Origin: Acanthochlamys bracteata
Lineage: Eukaryota > Streptophyta > Magnoliopsida > Pandanales > Velloziaceae
Assembly: GCA_019914995.1 (NCBI GenBank)
Contig: CM034134.1
Location: 4,968,463-5,032,462, forward strand
Length of the DNA: 64,000 bases
Direction of reading: 5' to 3'
Within the stretch, counting starts at the first letter, position 1. Each line of letters begins with the position of its first letter. The notes below the pieces were generated by a model. It was not told the DNA's origin and ran no database searches. It saw only the letters and a list, made by a program, of their open reading frames with translations. A program made the position numbers and the translations under genes. Shown here in pieces: positions 34,400-46,282 of this stretch.

Positions 34400-35155
34400 G
34401 TTTGTGTCTGACCTCTAAATCTAACAAATACACCATAACACATCTGAGCAAAATCGATTTAAGAACACTGATGCTCAATAAAATTGAAATCTTCAAAACC
34501 GTGGGCCTTATATTGAGCATTTCCTTCTCTTTTCTTTTGTGTAATATCCTTTTGCTCTCTTATTGTGAAATTAGACATTGTTGCAAGGTTGATCACTTGT
34601 ACTACGTTAACATGTAATCTACTTTGAAACATTGGGAGAAGATTGTAGGAAAGCTTTCAATCAGGTGAGCTAGCCTAGATGTAGGTTAGCAGTTTCTATT
34701 AGACTTTTGCAAAGGCATACACGTTGCAGCAGGATAGACTTTACGAAGTATAGGAGGCTGTATGAATTGTCCTTGCGAGGAGATTCGGATTGAGGCAGAG
34801 GTGCTTTGTGAAAACCAAGTCTCGGTAATTGTAGGTTGATTTAATGTTAGTGGATTTCACCTGCATTGTCAAGTGATATGAACGTCTGTATTCCGATGCC
34901 GAACCGCGTAAAAATTTATGGCGTGCTATCTAGTTTGCATTTCTTAGCGCTTATGTTTGTTTCGTTTAAATTTTGGATTGTGCTAAAAATTTTGGTGCTG
35001 CTTACTATTATCTTCAGTTACTATTCAACCTTCCCATCGACTGCAGGCTCACTGTTTAGTGACTAAATTTAGAACAAATTAGCTTTAGTTTTTGTTTTGC
35101 CATAACTCAATTAACCCTCTCCTTCTTGAGTTCGTATTCCTTAGGCTTCATTATC
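34400..35155 (+). repeat. Sirevirus-like LTR 3' half (copy C)
   Basis: It aligns with 56040-56640: GAGCATTTCCTTCTCTTTTC / TTTGTGTAAT, ACTTTGAAACATTGGGAGAAG, GCCTAGATGTAGGTTAGCAG, ACTTTACGAAGTATAGGAGG, AAACCAAGTCTCGGTAATTG and CGATGCCGAACCGCGTAAAAA. The terminal TTTTGCCATAACTCAATTAA and CTCTCCTTCTTGAGTTCGTA are the usual end of this LTR family. The sequence from 35160 would be the inside of the element. Confidence 0.68.
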
Positions 35156-35239
35156 ATATATAAATCTCAAAAGAAATGCTTCTTTGAAAGTGAAAATTTG
35201 AATGAAAAATGAAGCATTAAACTTTCTTCTGAAAAATAA

Positions 35240-35506
35240 TTCTCTAAAAGTAATGCTTTTACAAAAGAATTACATGTTGAGATTGATGAACTGAATGCTA
35301 GGACTGTTAATCTGCATGCTGAAAGTGCAAACTTCTGTTTTGAAAGTATGAAACTGACTAGCATGTATGATGAAGTGCTTGAAGAAAATGAAAAACTTAT
35401 TTATGTAAACAGCCAATTAGAATCTGCAAACAGCCAGCTAGAATCTGTGAACAGCCAGCTACAAATAACATATGCTGCAAAATTCAAATGTGTTTTGTCT
35501 GCATGA
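35240..35506 (+). CDS. Coiled-coil gag-like fragment of a Sirevirus-like element
   Basis: An open plus-strand frame without an early ATG, ending TGA at 35504-35506. The peptide is rich in Glu, Leu, Asn and Ser with heptad-like spacing: HVEIDELNARTVNLHAESAN, MKLTSMYDEVLEENEKLIYV, then the 7-residue repeat NSQLESA-NSQLESV-NSQLQIT encoded by 21-bp tandem units (about 35410-35472). Sireviruses have a coiled-coil stretch in gag, and position just inside a Sirevirus-like LTR fits that. The start is missing or mutated, and no zinc knuckle or pol follows within 2 kb, so it is a fragment. Confidence 0.5.
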   Translation, partial: FSKSNAFTKELHVEIDELNARTVNLHAESANFCFESMKLTSMYDEVLEENEKLIYVNSQLESANSQLESVNSQLQITYAAKFKCVLSA

Positions 35507-37436
35507 TTATTGGTAATCTCATTAATATACATCTACTGTTTAGATTGTTGATGATTGTACTATAAAATTTATAACACTCAATTATCTTCACATTCACGAA
35601 GTCTAATACACCATATACGCTGAGATTACTATTTTGGCTTAGAAATTTTTTCTAGCATGTGTTGATGAAATTATTATCGCTGATCAAGCTAAAAGTCACC
35701 CATCGCATGATTTATTGCTGAAAGCCATCATGTTATTTCTTGCTTGTATCGTAACTAATATTGAAATAAAGGTAAATAGGATTTTTAGAAGACTTTAATT
35801 GATGAACTATTTGTATTGTAACTAATTCTTTGCCGAGAAAGGTTGATTCTATGATGGAGGAAATATAGAGGAAACAGAATAAAATTTGGAAACATAACAG
35901 AAATAGAGGCTAGACAAGTTAGAGCTAAAAACAACAAACAAACAGCTGACTTAAATTCTGGTAAAAGATGAGGTAGAGAAGGAAACAACAAGCAAATAGC
36001 CAACTGAAATTCTGACGGAAAATGAACTGGCAATGGAAACTGATCCAGTCAGTAAGAAATTAATTTTAATCATCCTCAACAATTCAGATATTGAAAATGT
36101 CATCCTCAAGAAAATAAGTAATCTAGCTCTGAAGGTACGAGAACCAAATTGAGAGGTAATTTCTTCGAAACTTTTGCCAAACTAGTCTTGATTCACTATT
36201 ACGAAATGTGATCTATGTGTTTATGCTAAAATCATCGATCTACTTGCGTAAATCATGCGTATGTGTTTGTTATATTCTTAAATAATATAAAAAAGGTTTA
36301 GTACTAATCAGTATGGAGCTAAATAAGTTGAAATTTCATGACTGATTCTCTTACTATCGATACTCGCTTTCTTCATTTAAATTCTGTTGCATAACATTAA
36401 GTTGATGATATCTCTTTGACATTCTGAAAAAGCGTAATTGAATAGTATTTTGAGGGAATTTTGGATTCTTAATTTATATAAAATGTGTAAATTTCTATCA
36501 CTACTATGCAACTAGAGATGAAATTTTTTTATTCGGGAGTTGATTGATTTGTTTTCGTTTCTCTAGAATAATTACTATAGAAAGTTATCAAAATTGTTGG
36601 AAAGTACAAGTAAAGAAAGAGCATCAATGAAAGTGAAATAACATATGCTGCAAAAAGAAGCCAAATAAAGTTAGGATAAAAAAGCCGCAAACTGGCCAAA
36701 TGAAGTCAAAGTAATAGATGCTGCAGAAGGCAGCTAAATCTAAAAAATAAAAGAGATGCAAAATTGAGCCAATGCTTGAGTATAATTTATTCTTGTACAA
36801 AGCTTTTTTATGTCATTCTGTTTTGATGATTCTTAAGATTTCATTTCATCCATTCAATCTTTGGAATAGCTTTGTAAAGCTCGAATATTGTATAGCTAGA
36901 GGGGAGGTGATTTTAAATATGCTTATATAATGTTCAATTCTTGATTTCATTGTGGTATGTTGCACTTGTTATTAATCATAAAGGATTGAGTTGATTTTTA
37001 TGAAATATTCAATGTAGTTAAGGATTTGGTGGATGATATTATCTTGGGAATTATGTCTTAAACATTCAATGTTCAAATTTTTATCTCCTCAAGTAATATT
37101 ACCAACATTACACACAAGTGATTTTGATAATCAGTCATGCATGTCGTTAATATCTCACATTGTCCGTTTATTTGCATGCTTCATTACTAAACGTACAGAA
37201 TGTTGCAATTTACATAGCATTTGGTATGCTTTTCCTGTAAAATTCCTTTGTAATGACAAAAAGGGGAAGAACTATTCAAAACCAACGAGGATGAGAAAAA
37301 TTTGAAGTCATCATGCAGTAATTATTTCTCAAAAGGGAGATCCCATTTTGTTTGGATAAATATTGATAGTTGATATCTACATACCATAAAAACAATAATT
37401 CCTTAACATGTTTTTTCATCATGAAAAAAGGAAAGA
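35507..37436 (+). other. Non-coding interior of a Sirevirus-like derivative
   Basis: About 1.9 kb with no recognisable pol. Several AT-rich stretches and GCTGCAAAA/CAGCCAAATA-type repeats (36640-36770) are present. The right end has AATGACAAAAAGGGGAAGAA (37251), a motif that in this family lies a few hundred bases before the downstream LTR, and GAAAAAAGGAAAGAT (37423-37436), a purine tract directly before the LTR start at 37437. The region therefore looks like the interior of an element that lost its coding region. Confidence 0.5.
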
Positions 37437-37900
37437 TTGTTGTAACACTAAGTGCTTTTGGTGATAACAAAAGATTAAAAACTATGGTATATTCATTAAA
37501 GTAAAGCTGAGCTGTTGCATGACTGATCAGCCCAATTTAGAAAAAGATAGAAAAGCTTAAATGGGAATAGCTAGAAAGTAGTCAGCTATCGATCTATCAC
37601 TTAGCTCAAAATCATAGTTATATAAGAACAGCTACGAAACAGCTAGCGAATCTTCTACTGCTCTCCTAGACAAAATGATCCCACTAGTTTGAGCTAATCG
37701 ATTCAATACTTCCAAGCTTGATTTCTCTTATGTCACACATCTTTTTCGAGACCATTTATGCATATTGAAGATGGCTACCTAATATATTAGCTCAAATTTG
37801 AGTGAAAATCATGCAATAGCAAAGCCAGGAAAACTCGAGGAGTATTATTAGAAATAAGAGTTCGAGCAGAACTACTGATTGACATATCACCTTTTGAATA
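37437..37900 (+). repeat. Sirevirus-like LTR start
   Basis: TGTTGTAACACTAAGTGCTTTTGGTGATAAC follows a purine tract and has the typical start of the family: compare TGCTGGAAATCCC, then AAGTGTTTTGATG at 54697. The rest of the LTR cannot be followed; an inverted copy of an LTR end begins near 38160. Confidence 0.55.
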
Positions 37901-38159
37901 GGATTTCTTTCAATTTACAAAGGGGGTGTTTGCCACTGTTTTTCATTCCAAAAAAGTTTTCACATTTCTCAATAAACTTTTTAATGTATTTAATTTTTTG
38001 TAAAGTTTAGAAAGTGCAGGTGAATTGCATATTGTATAATCTTTATATGTATAATTTGATTACTTTTTTAGGTAAATAAAGTCAAGGTTGGTTTTCTTTA
38101 AAAAACTCCAAAATAAAACTCTATTCCAAAAAAGAACCCTGTTAACTGCCTAACTGATT

Positions 38160-38640
38160 TAGTACATCTCTAGTATGAATTGAGTTATAGCAAATAAAAA
38201 CTAAAATTATTCACTGTCTAAATCCAGTCAATGAAGACCGACTGGAAAGTGACAAACGCTTGACTCAAAGTTTTATTGTTCTTTACACTAACGAATGTTA
38301 GCACAAACAAATCATAAACAATCCAAACACAAGTGCTACGTATTCAAATCAGTCAGCACACCAAAATTTTAAGTTGATCAGCACCTGTGATGCCTACGTC
38401 CATGTCGCTTGAAAACCTTCAAATGAAAACCACTACTATTAAGCAACATGCAATCGCCCATAATTGAAGTTCGGCAAACACCTCGACCTCCAGCTAAGTT
38501 TCCTCACAAGAACAACTCACCACTGTTTCCTAGACTTTCCAAAGGCAACCTAGCTGCAACCATGCAAGACCTTAGCCAAGGCCTTACACAAACCCGTTAA
38601 CCTACACCTAGGCTGGCAAAGCTGAAACCTTGCAAGCTCC
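38160..38640 (-). repeat. Sirevirus-like LTR 3' portion, inverted (copy D)
   Basis: On the minus strand it shows the same ordered landmarks: AACCTACACCTAGG (plus strand, near 38600), CTTTCCAAAGGCAACC, AAGTTTCCTCACAAGAACAA, CAATCGCCCATAATTG, and the terminal TTGAGTTATAGCAAATAAAAA near 38172. It is opposite in orientation to copy C and the LTR start at 37437, forming a tail-to-tail arrangement. Confidence 0.65.
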
Positions 38641-40689
38641 TTTACAACCTTCTGTAAAGGTTACATACGGGGTTAAACTCACGATATCGCCTACAACAAT
38701 CACTACCTTCATGAAAAAGAAAGCACAAAAAGAATTACTCAAAATCCTAGTGAAAACAAGACTCATTAAGGCGCAAGTTTGGAGATGTTGCTTTATTCGG
38801 GCAGTAAGAATGTATGCTCAGTTTAGTGCTCAGTTCGTGTGTGTTCTTGCGGTCTTCTTTGCTCAAACATTATACAGATCTTATCAGTGATCTTAGGATG
38901 GAAGTTGCATCAAAGGATCAACACTTTAACGGCTCTAAGAGGTTGCACGGCTAAGATCATTGCATAACTTCTACGCTGAAAGCTATCAGCAGGAGGGTTT
39001 ACTGCACTAAGATTCTTGAGGTTTTCTTTATCCTCTATTGGCTACTTTTTGCTAATGGGGAATTGATCTGCTTAGTTATATGTCATCAAATTTTGAAAAA
39101 GTTTTAACATAGTTTGATGGCTCACAAAGATCTAACGGCTGAATGTATCATGTGTCTTCTAGAGTTACCAGGGCTGGCATGTCATCTCCAACCGAATTTT
39201 TCTGTTGACCTTGATGATATTATTGCAGAAAATTGATCTTCTTGATGTTCATGTAATTCTTTATAATCAAAGTAAATCCATTTCAAATAAATGGTTAATA
39301 TGCGAAGCTTGGTGTTGAAGTCTATCAAGAGTTGTATCTCTACTAGGCACTTTCCATCTTTGGAGATTTGTAATATCTTCTTCAATTTTTTTTTTTCATA
39401 TAATCTGTAAGGAAATCTTCGTAGAATCTTCTAGAATAGTCTTGAATGTTATGATTGAGTTTGCATTTTTTGACCTAATTAGGAGGTTCAAATTCCAGTT
39501 CGGGCACGAGCAAACAGTCCATGTTGCACAGTTCTGTCTAGTGTGCAACTCTTTTGTCCAACAATTTTGAGAATTTCAAAAGCTTTGTTAGTGGATAGGT
39601 TTGCCTCAAATGTTGATTATAGTACCTTGACAGGTTCAATTGCCCCAAGTTAAATTAGATCTCCAAAAGTTGGCTCGAGCAAAAAGATATCGACCTCGAA
39701 AGTCACTGTCCCGATCAGCTATGCAATCAGCGATTTTGAATTAATCAGCGACTAATTCCTTCGATACTTAATTAATCAGCGATTTGTAATATCCTATGCA
39801 ATCAGTGATTTTGTCCGATTTGTCCTATAATCGATACTTAATTAAATTCTTTCGAACTTGTTTTGATTTAATCATTGACATGTCTTCTTTCAACTTCAAA
39901 AGTCAGATCTCTATTTGCTTGCTTGAGTATAGAGAAAATGATCTTAGAATACGGTTTCCCGATTAGCACAGTAGACTTAACAACTTCGGCAAACGTGTCT
40001 GGTACGTCCACCAATACAATGTGGACTAGTCTAAAGCTTAATAATGATTCGTAATATATGTTATCATCAAAGTATTTGGAATTTCCAGCAGAAATAAACA
40101 AAAACAAATGCGTATAGAATCTCAATGACTCAAGCATTAGGGTTTTTTATTTCACCATAATTATTTTAATTCAGTTCCCTGTCTATGCTATCGAAGAATC
40201 TAGTCCTTAACGGTTAGACAGCCCTAATTCTAGTAATACACTTTCTCAACCTATATAAAAAATACTTCCATATAATTAGCTCATCTCTATTAAAATATAA
40301 GAAAGATCGTTAAGATTGATACTATATTCCTAAATTATCTGCATGAACCATCTTTGTACATCTCTGTCTCTCATATAATTCATGGCTTTCATTATAAATA
40401 TATCCATAAATCACTTATCAAGTCAATATGGATCTCAAATCAACTGAGTTAAGCCTCCAAATTAGGCCGGGCTCTAGTTAGTAGCGTGAAGGTTTGAGTG
40501 GACTCGAGTGAAAAACGAGCTAGTTTGATGTGTTAGATTCGAATTAGTAACGTAATGGTCTGAGATAGTGCTCAAATAAAAAAAAAACTAACTAAATTGA
40601 AGGTGGGCCAACAATCCACTTATGGCTAGACTAAGTTAAGCCCTACCTTGTGTGGGCTTAACAACCCACGTACCTTAATAGTCCAATAT
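38641..40689. other. Unassigned AT-rich sequence
   Basis: No gene is recognised. The open frames at 39385-39182 and 40137-39868 (minus) show no family motif. A cluster of short repeats at 39718-39850 has TATGCAATCAGCGATTTTG-like units (two), ATTAATCAGCGA (two) and ATCGATACTTAATTA-like units (two). Confidence 0.35.
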
Positions 40690-41340
40690 TAACTGGGTGT
40701 TTGAATGGACATGTGATTATATGTAGGAGATGCTAACTTTTAAGTGGTTGGCTAGTTCATTTAGCTTGGGACTGATCCTACAAATCAAATATTGGCCACG
40801 GACATCATATCTTACCCATCCATTTGAATTTCAGTCTGATTTTGATGTGTAAAACATAGAGGACATACAGGAGAATATTTTATTAAAAGATTTTTTCATG
40901 ATCCCTAGGAATAACTGGATGATAATTGAAATGACTTTGCAACCGAAAATCCTAGAAGGCATCTTGGACAATTAGATTGTTTTAAGGCATTTAAAGATAT
41001 TTGATCTCCTTCAAATTTTGAAGACATATTTCTAAGACATAATAGAGTACATTCACATCGTAGAAAAACAGCCATTAATGGAAAAAATCATGCAAGAAGC
41101 TTTCAACATAGCCATTATTCGTTGATTTGAGCCATCATTTCTTGGCCGTTTAAGACTTGATTCAGTAGCTTTGATCCTATGTTGAAGGAGAGAAAATTAG
41201 TATATAGTTGCAAGAAAGGAGACGTGAAAAATTACAACTTGAGTATACACCGAGTACTTCCTCACTGGCCAAAGAGAACTATCTTCACCATTTCACCTAC
41301 TTGAGTTCTTAGTTTTATTTGCTTTGTTTATTGAGAGATT
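40690..41340 (+). repeat. Sirevirus-like LTR middle fragment (copy F)
   Basis: It shares with 25770-26100 and 55540-55800 the blocks CCATCCATTTGAATTTCAGTCTG, GGATGATAATTGAAATGACTTTGC, GGACAATTAGATTGTTTTAAGGCAT, GAAGACATATTTCTAAGACATA and ACAGCCATTAATGG. It ends before the Tekay LTR that starts to align near 41465. Confidence 0.5.
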
Positions 41341-41464
41341 AATCATTGTGATAAGAAAGATCACCGAGCTAAATGTAATGATATGATTATATATTATCAA
41401 AATGGACTTTAAAGTTGGTTTGTCATAAGTAAGAGCTAATTTTATTTATTTGTGTGAATATTCA

Positions 41465-42428
41465 GGTAAAGAAGGAAATAAATACTTGCAAACACGCATG
41501 TTCAATAAAGAAACACGTACATACGGGCATGTTCAATAAACAAACATGCTAAGTATAAGCTAAACCAAATACTCGCAATAAATGTATAACTAAATTCGAA
41601 TCTAAAGCCCAATAGCATACGACGAACCATTCTAAGATTTTATCAATTCATTCAATTTCCTATCCACTACACAACAAATATTAAGCTAACGAATCCAAGA
41701 AGCTTACCGATGAGGCGAGACGATCGAATTCTGAAACAACTTAAATTGGAAATAACTTGCCTATTTCCAATCCAACGATTTCCTACAACGAAACGAATTA
41801 ATAATTCATCTAACAATAATTTCAAATACGCGATGCAAATATTTTTAACTCACCTAATCGAGTTGTCAGAAAAGTTCGCCGGATTCAGGCGAGCTAGGGT
41901 TCCGGCCAAGAGCATTCAAGACAGCGAAAAGAGCAACACTGCCAGTAGAACACAATGAAATAGATGACAAGCTTCAATTTTATCGCCGGTGGCCAGAATT
42001 TACGAAATAACGTCCGGCGGCAAACTCACGCAAAATCAAACCCCGGAGCTGAAAATCAATGCAAATGATTAAGGAAAAAGACTTAGCAAGTTCAGAGGAA
42101 TATTTCTAAGTACTTACGACCGCCGAATCGCCGGCGAAATAGCCGGACAAATTTTAAAAATTTGTCCCGCACGGCGTAGCTCGCCGGAAACGATAAGGAC
42201 TATCGAAAATGAGGAGGAGGATGGCTTGAGAGGATGATATGAAATGAATGTCGCTGGAAAAGGGTGATTTCGAGCTGGAGAGGAGCTGGGAGGAAGAGGG
42301 CTGGTGGGTGTCGGACAGAAGAGAGGGGAAGGAAGAAGAAAGAAAAAATAAAAGGAACAAACATTGTATGTTAGGGCCTCTATTTTCAACAATAGCTTTC
42401 TTTAGCCCACAAAATTATAGATATTACA
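41465..42428 (-). repeat. Truncated LTR of Tekay element 3
   Basis: It aligns with the right part of the element 1 LTR and with 33351-34109. The terminus TGTAATATC (minus strand, 42428) sits 45 bases from the end of the chromodomain-like tail. The left end is lost. Short open frames within it (such as 42392-42114) have no recognised family. Confidence 0.75.
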
Positions 42429-42474
42429 ATATAACCCTATTATTTAAAAATTCGTCCTCGATTTTTCTAATAAA

Positions 42475-43850
42475 AGAAGAGAAGAACTTATACCTTAAGA
42501 AGTGAATAACCAAGGATATTTTGCTTCCATTTCAGCTTGTAACTCTCACGTTGCTTTCCTATGCGAATGGTTCTTCCATAATACCAAGACAAAAGGTAAC
42601 TCTCATCTCCGCAATCGGCGTATATGACGGTCTAAAATAGCATCTCGAAGTTCCTCATAAGTTAACTCTTCTCGTATCTGCCCAAAAATTGGCTCGACCA
42701 AGTGAGACGGATTATGCAAGCACCTACGAAGCATTGACACATAAAAGATTGGGTGCACACCTGCTAGACTCGGTGGAAAAGACTAACCTATAGGCAACCT
42801 CGCCTATGCGTTCTACGATCTCAAGGGGGCTAATAAATCTCGGGCTGATCTTCTCTTTCTTTTCAAATCGTAGAATACCTTTCATTGGGGAAACTCATAA
42901 AAAGGCCTCATCGCCAATGGAAAAAGATATTGCACAATGCTTAGAATCTACATATGCCTTCTGTCTACTCTGAGTTGCAGCCATTCGCGCTCGGACTAGC
43001 TTAATCTTCTCAGTAGTGTTACAAATAATATTTGACGAAAGTTCATCAGCTTCTCGAGTTTCGAACCAACAAGCTGGTGATCGACACTTCCTACCGTACA
43101 AGGCCTCTAACGGTGCCATTTGGATACTAACCTGAAAACTGTTATTATAAGCAAACTCCACTAGTGACAAATGTCGATCCCAAGACTGATCCCAAGACTG
43201 TCCCAACTCGAGTGCACAAGAGCATAACATGTCTTATAAAGTCTGAATCGTACGCTAGGATTGCCCGTCTGTCTGCGGATGAAAGGCCGTACTGTAAGTT
43301 AACTGGGTACCAAGTGCCCGCTGGACTTTACCTTAAAAGCGAGAAGTGAACTGTGCCCCATGATCTGAAACAATCGTCAAAGGAATATCGTGCAACTTTA
43401 CTATCTCCTTCACATACAACTCTGCATATTGAGTTGCATCGCAAGTGATCCGAACGAGTAACAAATGTGCACTCTTGGTCAATCGATCCATATCACTCGA
43501 ATAGAATCATAACCTTACGGAGTTCGAGATAGTCCTGTCACGAAATCCATACAAATATGGTCCCACTTCTACTCGGGAATAGATAAAGGCTGCAACAATT
43601 CTCCAGGCTTACGTTGTTCTGCTTTTATAGATTGACAAGTGAGGTAACGAGAGACATAATCAGCAACGTCTTTCTTCAAACCACTCCACCAATATAATTG
43701 CTTCAAGTCATGATACATCTTAGTAGAACTCGGATGAACTGAATATGCAGACTTATGTGCCTCCTCTAAAATCTCATGTCAACATCCACACCAAACAATA
43801 TCATCAGTGTCAACAGAATACTCTTTTGACAACTCCCGTTTTGACTTAAT
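42475..43850 (-). pseudogene. Element 3 integrase and chromodomain-like tail
   Basis: Minus strand: the zinc-binding block near 43790-43610 (STKMYHDLKQLYWWSGLKKD, then CQSIKAEQR), a damaged catalytic core, then 43230-42895 with HLSLVEFAYNNSFQVSIQMA and PLEALYGRKCRSPACWFE. The latter is a hallmark of the chromovirus integrase C-terminal half. A 10-base repeat (GATCCCAAGACT, twice, 43172-43197) has duplicated codons as SWDQSWDQ. The C-terminal chromodomain-like tail (ATWELQAEMEAKYPWLFTS) is at about 42500-42560. There are several frameshifts. Confidence 0.82.
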
Positions 43851-43866
43851 TTGTTAACTTGGTCAA

Positions 43867-45345
43867 CTATGGGTCCCGTTTTTGTCCAGCCACAATCCTA
43901 TCTTTCAAAACAGAACGCACTGCTAAGTGGGCAAACCAAGCCCCAGGTCTAGCATCTAATCTCAAGCCACTCAACTGAAGCCAATCTAGGTCGTATGCTA
44001 GAGGTCGAGGTATCGCCGTAATATGGGCCAAACTCCCTGCAGACTTGCGACTTAAAGCATCTACAACTACGTTGGTTTTTTCCGGATGATAGGAAATCGT
44101 GTAATCGTAATCCTTCAACAGTTCTAACCAACGCCTCTTCCTCAAAATTCAGTTCCTTCTGATCAAAAATATATTTTAAGCTCTTATGATCAGTATAAAT
44201 CTCACACGACTCACCATACAAGTAATGCCTCCAAATCTTAAGTGCAAACACAATGGCGAGTAATTCCAAATCATGTGTTGGATAGTTTTGCTCATGCTTC
44301 TTAAGCTGTCGAGAGGCGTAAGCAATGTCACAACCCTGCTGCATTACCACACAACCCAAGCCAACTCCAAATGCATCATAATACACTTGAAAACCACTCC
44401 CGCTGATAGGTAGTACAAGTACTGGCGCTGAAGTCAAACATGCTTTTAATTTTTGGAAGCTCTCTTTGCACTTATCGCTCCAAAGAAACTTTACTCCTTT
44501 ACGAGTCAAACCAGTCAAGGGTGTTGCCATAGTGGAAAAATTCTGAGCAAATCTTCTATAATATCCAGCTAATCCAAGAAAACTACGAACCTCTACAACA
44601 TTCTTTGGTCTAGCCCAGTTCTTTATAGCCTCTATCTTGTATGGGTCTACACTAATCCCTGACCCTGAAACAACGTGCCCTAAAAAAGTAACACGATCCA
44701 ACCAAAACTCACACTTAGATAACTTAGCATACAATTCTTTTTCTTTCAATATTTGTAATACAATCTGCAAATGCTCAGCATGCTCCTCCTTACTCTTGGA
44801 GTAAACCAATACATCATCGATAAAAATAACCACGTACCTATCCGGGTATGGCTTGAACACCCTATTCATAAGGTCCATAAAAGCTGCAAGGGCATTAGTT
44901 AACCCGAAGGACATCACCTAAATTCATAATGCCCATATCGAGTTCTGAAGGCCGTCTTTGGTATGTCTTCTCCCCTCACCTTCAACTCGTAGTACCTCGA
45001 GCGAAGATCTATCTTCGAGAAGCAACATGCTCCCTCTAGCTGATCAAACAAATCGTCTATCCGAGTTAGAGGGTATCGATTCCGAACCGTTACCTTGTTT
45101 AGTTATCTATAGTGAACGCATATTCTAAGGGATTCGTCCTTCTTCCACATAAATAAGGCAGGTGCACCTCAAGGAGACACGCTAGGACGAACAAAACCCT
45201 TCTCCAAAAGATTCTCAAGCTGACTCTTCAATTTCTTCAACTCAGTAGGAGACATACGGTACAGAGGCATAGAGATTGGCTTTGCACCAGGCACCAAGTC
45301 AATAGAGAACTCAACCTCCCTGTTGGTAGTTTCTCAAGATCCTCA
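43867..45345 (-). pseudogene. Element 3 reverse transcriptase and RNase H
   Basis: RT entry ([13 protein letters not shown]) lies near 45340-45300. A frame from 44917 to 43949 (322 codons) holds [20 protein letters not shown], the catalytic [39 protein letters not shown] and [10 protein letters not shown]. RNase H follows: [57 protein letters not shown] and [16 protein letters not shown]. At about 44150 the frame shifts and the RNase H end continues as [20 protein letters not shown] (from 44136). A frameshift near 44920 splits the RT. In RNase H the usual D-A-S is D-A-F. This is the longest gypsy frame in the window. Confidence 0.92.
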
Positions 45346-45639
45346 GGAAACACCTTTGAAAAATTTTGCATCACCGGGATGGCATTAATTTCGCTCTCCA
45401 AATCATTGCGATCACAAACCCATGCAAGATAAAAACTATATCCCTTCCTAAACTATCTGTGGGCATCTAACCAAAAGATCAAGTTATTAGGAGCTACAGG
45501 ATGATCTCCTTAGAAGCTAAACTCAAGCTCCCCTTCTATTCAGAACCCCACAGATTTGCAAAAGCAATCTACAGAAGCATGATAAGAGGCGAGCCAATCC
45601 ATCCCAAGGAGCACATCAAAATCTGTCATATCCAATAAT

Positions 45640-45870
45640 ATCAAATTGGCTGGCATCTAATGACCCTTAATCTCAAACACATAAGCGGTAACCACCAAAG
45701 TCGCTCGGTACACATCATTCGTCGACATTGACACCATTAAAGGAGTCGCTAATGGTTCCGGATTAGCATGAATTTGAGAGGCGAAGGCACGTGACACGTA
45801 AGAGTGTGTTGAACCAGAATTGAACAATGCTTTCGCTCTTTCACCAGTAATCATTACAATTCCTGAAACG
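45640..45870 (-). pseudogene. Element 3 aspartic protease, catalytic Asp changed
   Basis: The minus-strand frame 45854-45657 reads ERAKALFNSGSTHSYVSRAF. Tekay-type proteases have ALFDSGATHSF, with the Asp catalytic; here Asn occupies that place, so maturation of the polyprotein would fail. The C-terminal part of the domain is present up to the stop at 45657. Confidence 0.8.
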
Positions 45871-46282
45871 TCAAGCCACGAATTCCTAATACCTATAGCG
45901 TGATTTAAAATCTAACCCCTATGCTTACATAAAGCAAACATAACACTATACATGTGATACAGAAAGCATTAACGTATAAAACGAATAAAAATATACCAGT
46001 CATAACAGCATTCGATGTATGTGCATCCTAACGAGTCACATCGCACAATGCAGCTACTGCAGGTGAAGTCGCAGCAGGTGTACTAACGGGTTGTGTCGAG
46101 ATGGGTCCTCCTCTATAAGCTCTACGACCACCACGAACCTGATGACCTTGCCCAACCCCTCGGGCACGGCCGCCTCACCCTCGTCCACCTCCATAAGGAG
46201 CACAGTAACCTAAGGGCTATGCAGCGATAGGCGCAGGTGTTGGAAGAGCCGGCGGGGGTAAAGGTCCTCTACTGTGTCTTGC

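Noticed and set aside
42114..42505. Three overlapping frames of 68-92 codons
   Set aside because: They fall in the Tekay LTR end and are rich in Ser/Pro or Glu/Lys because of a purine tract; no family.
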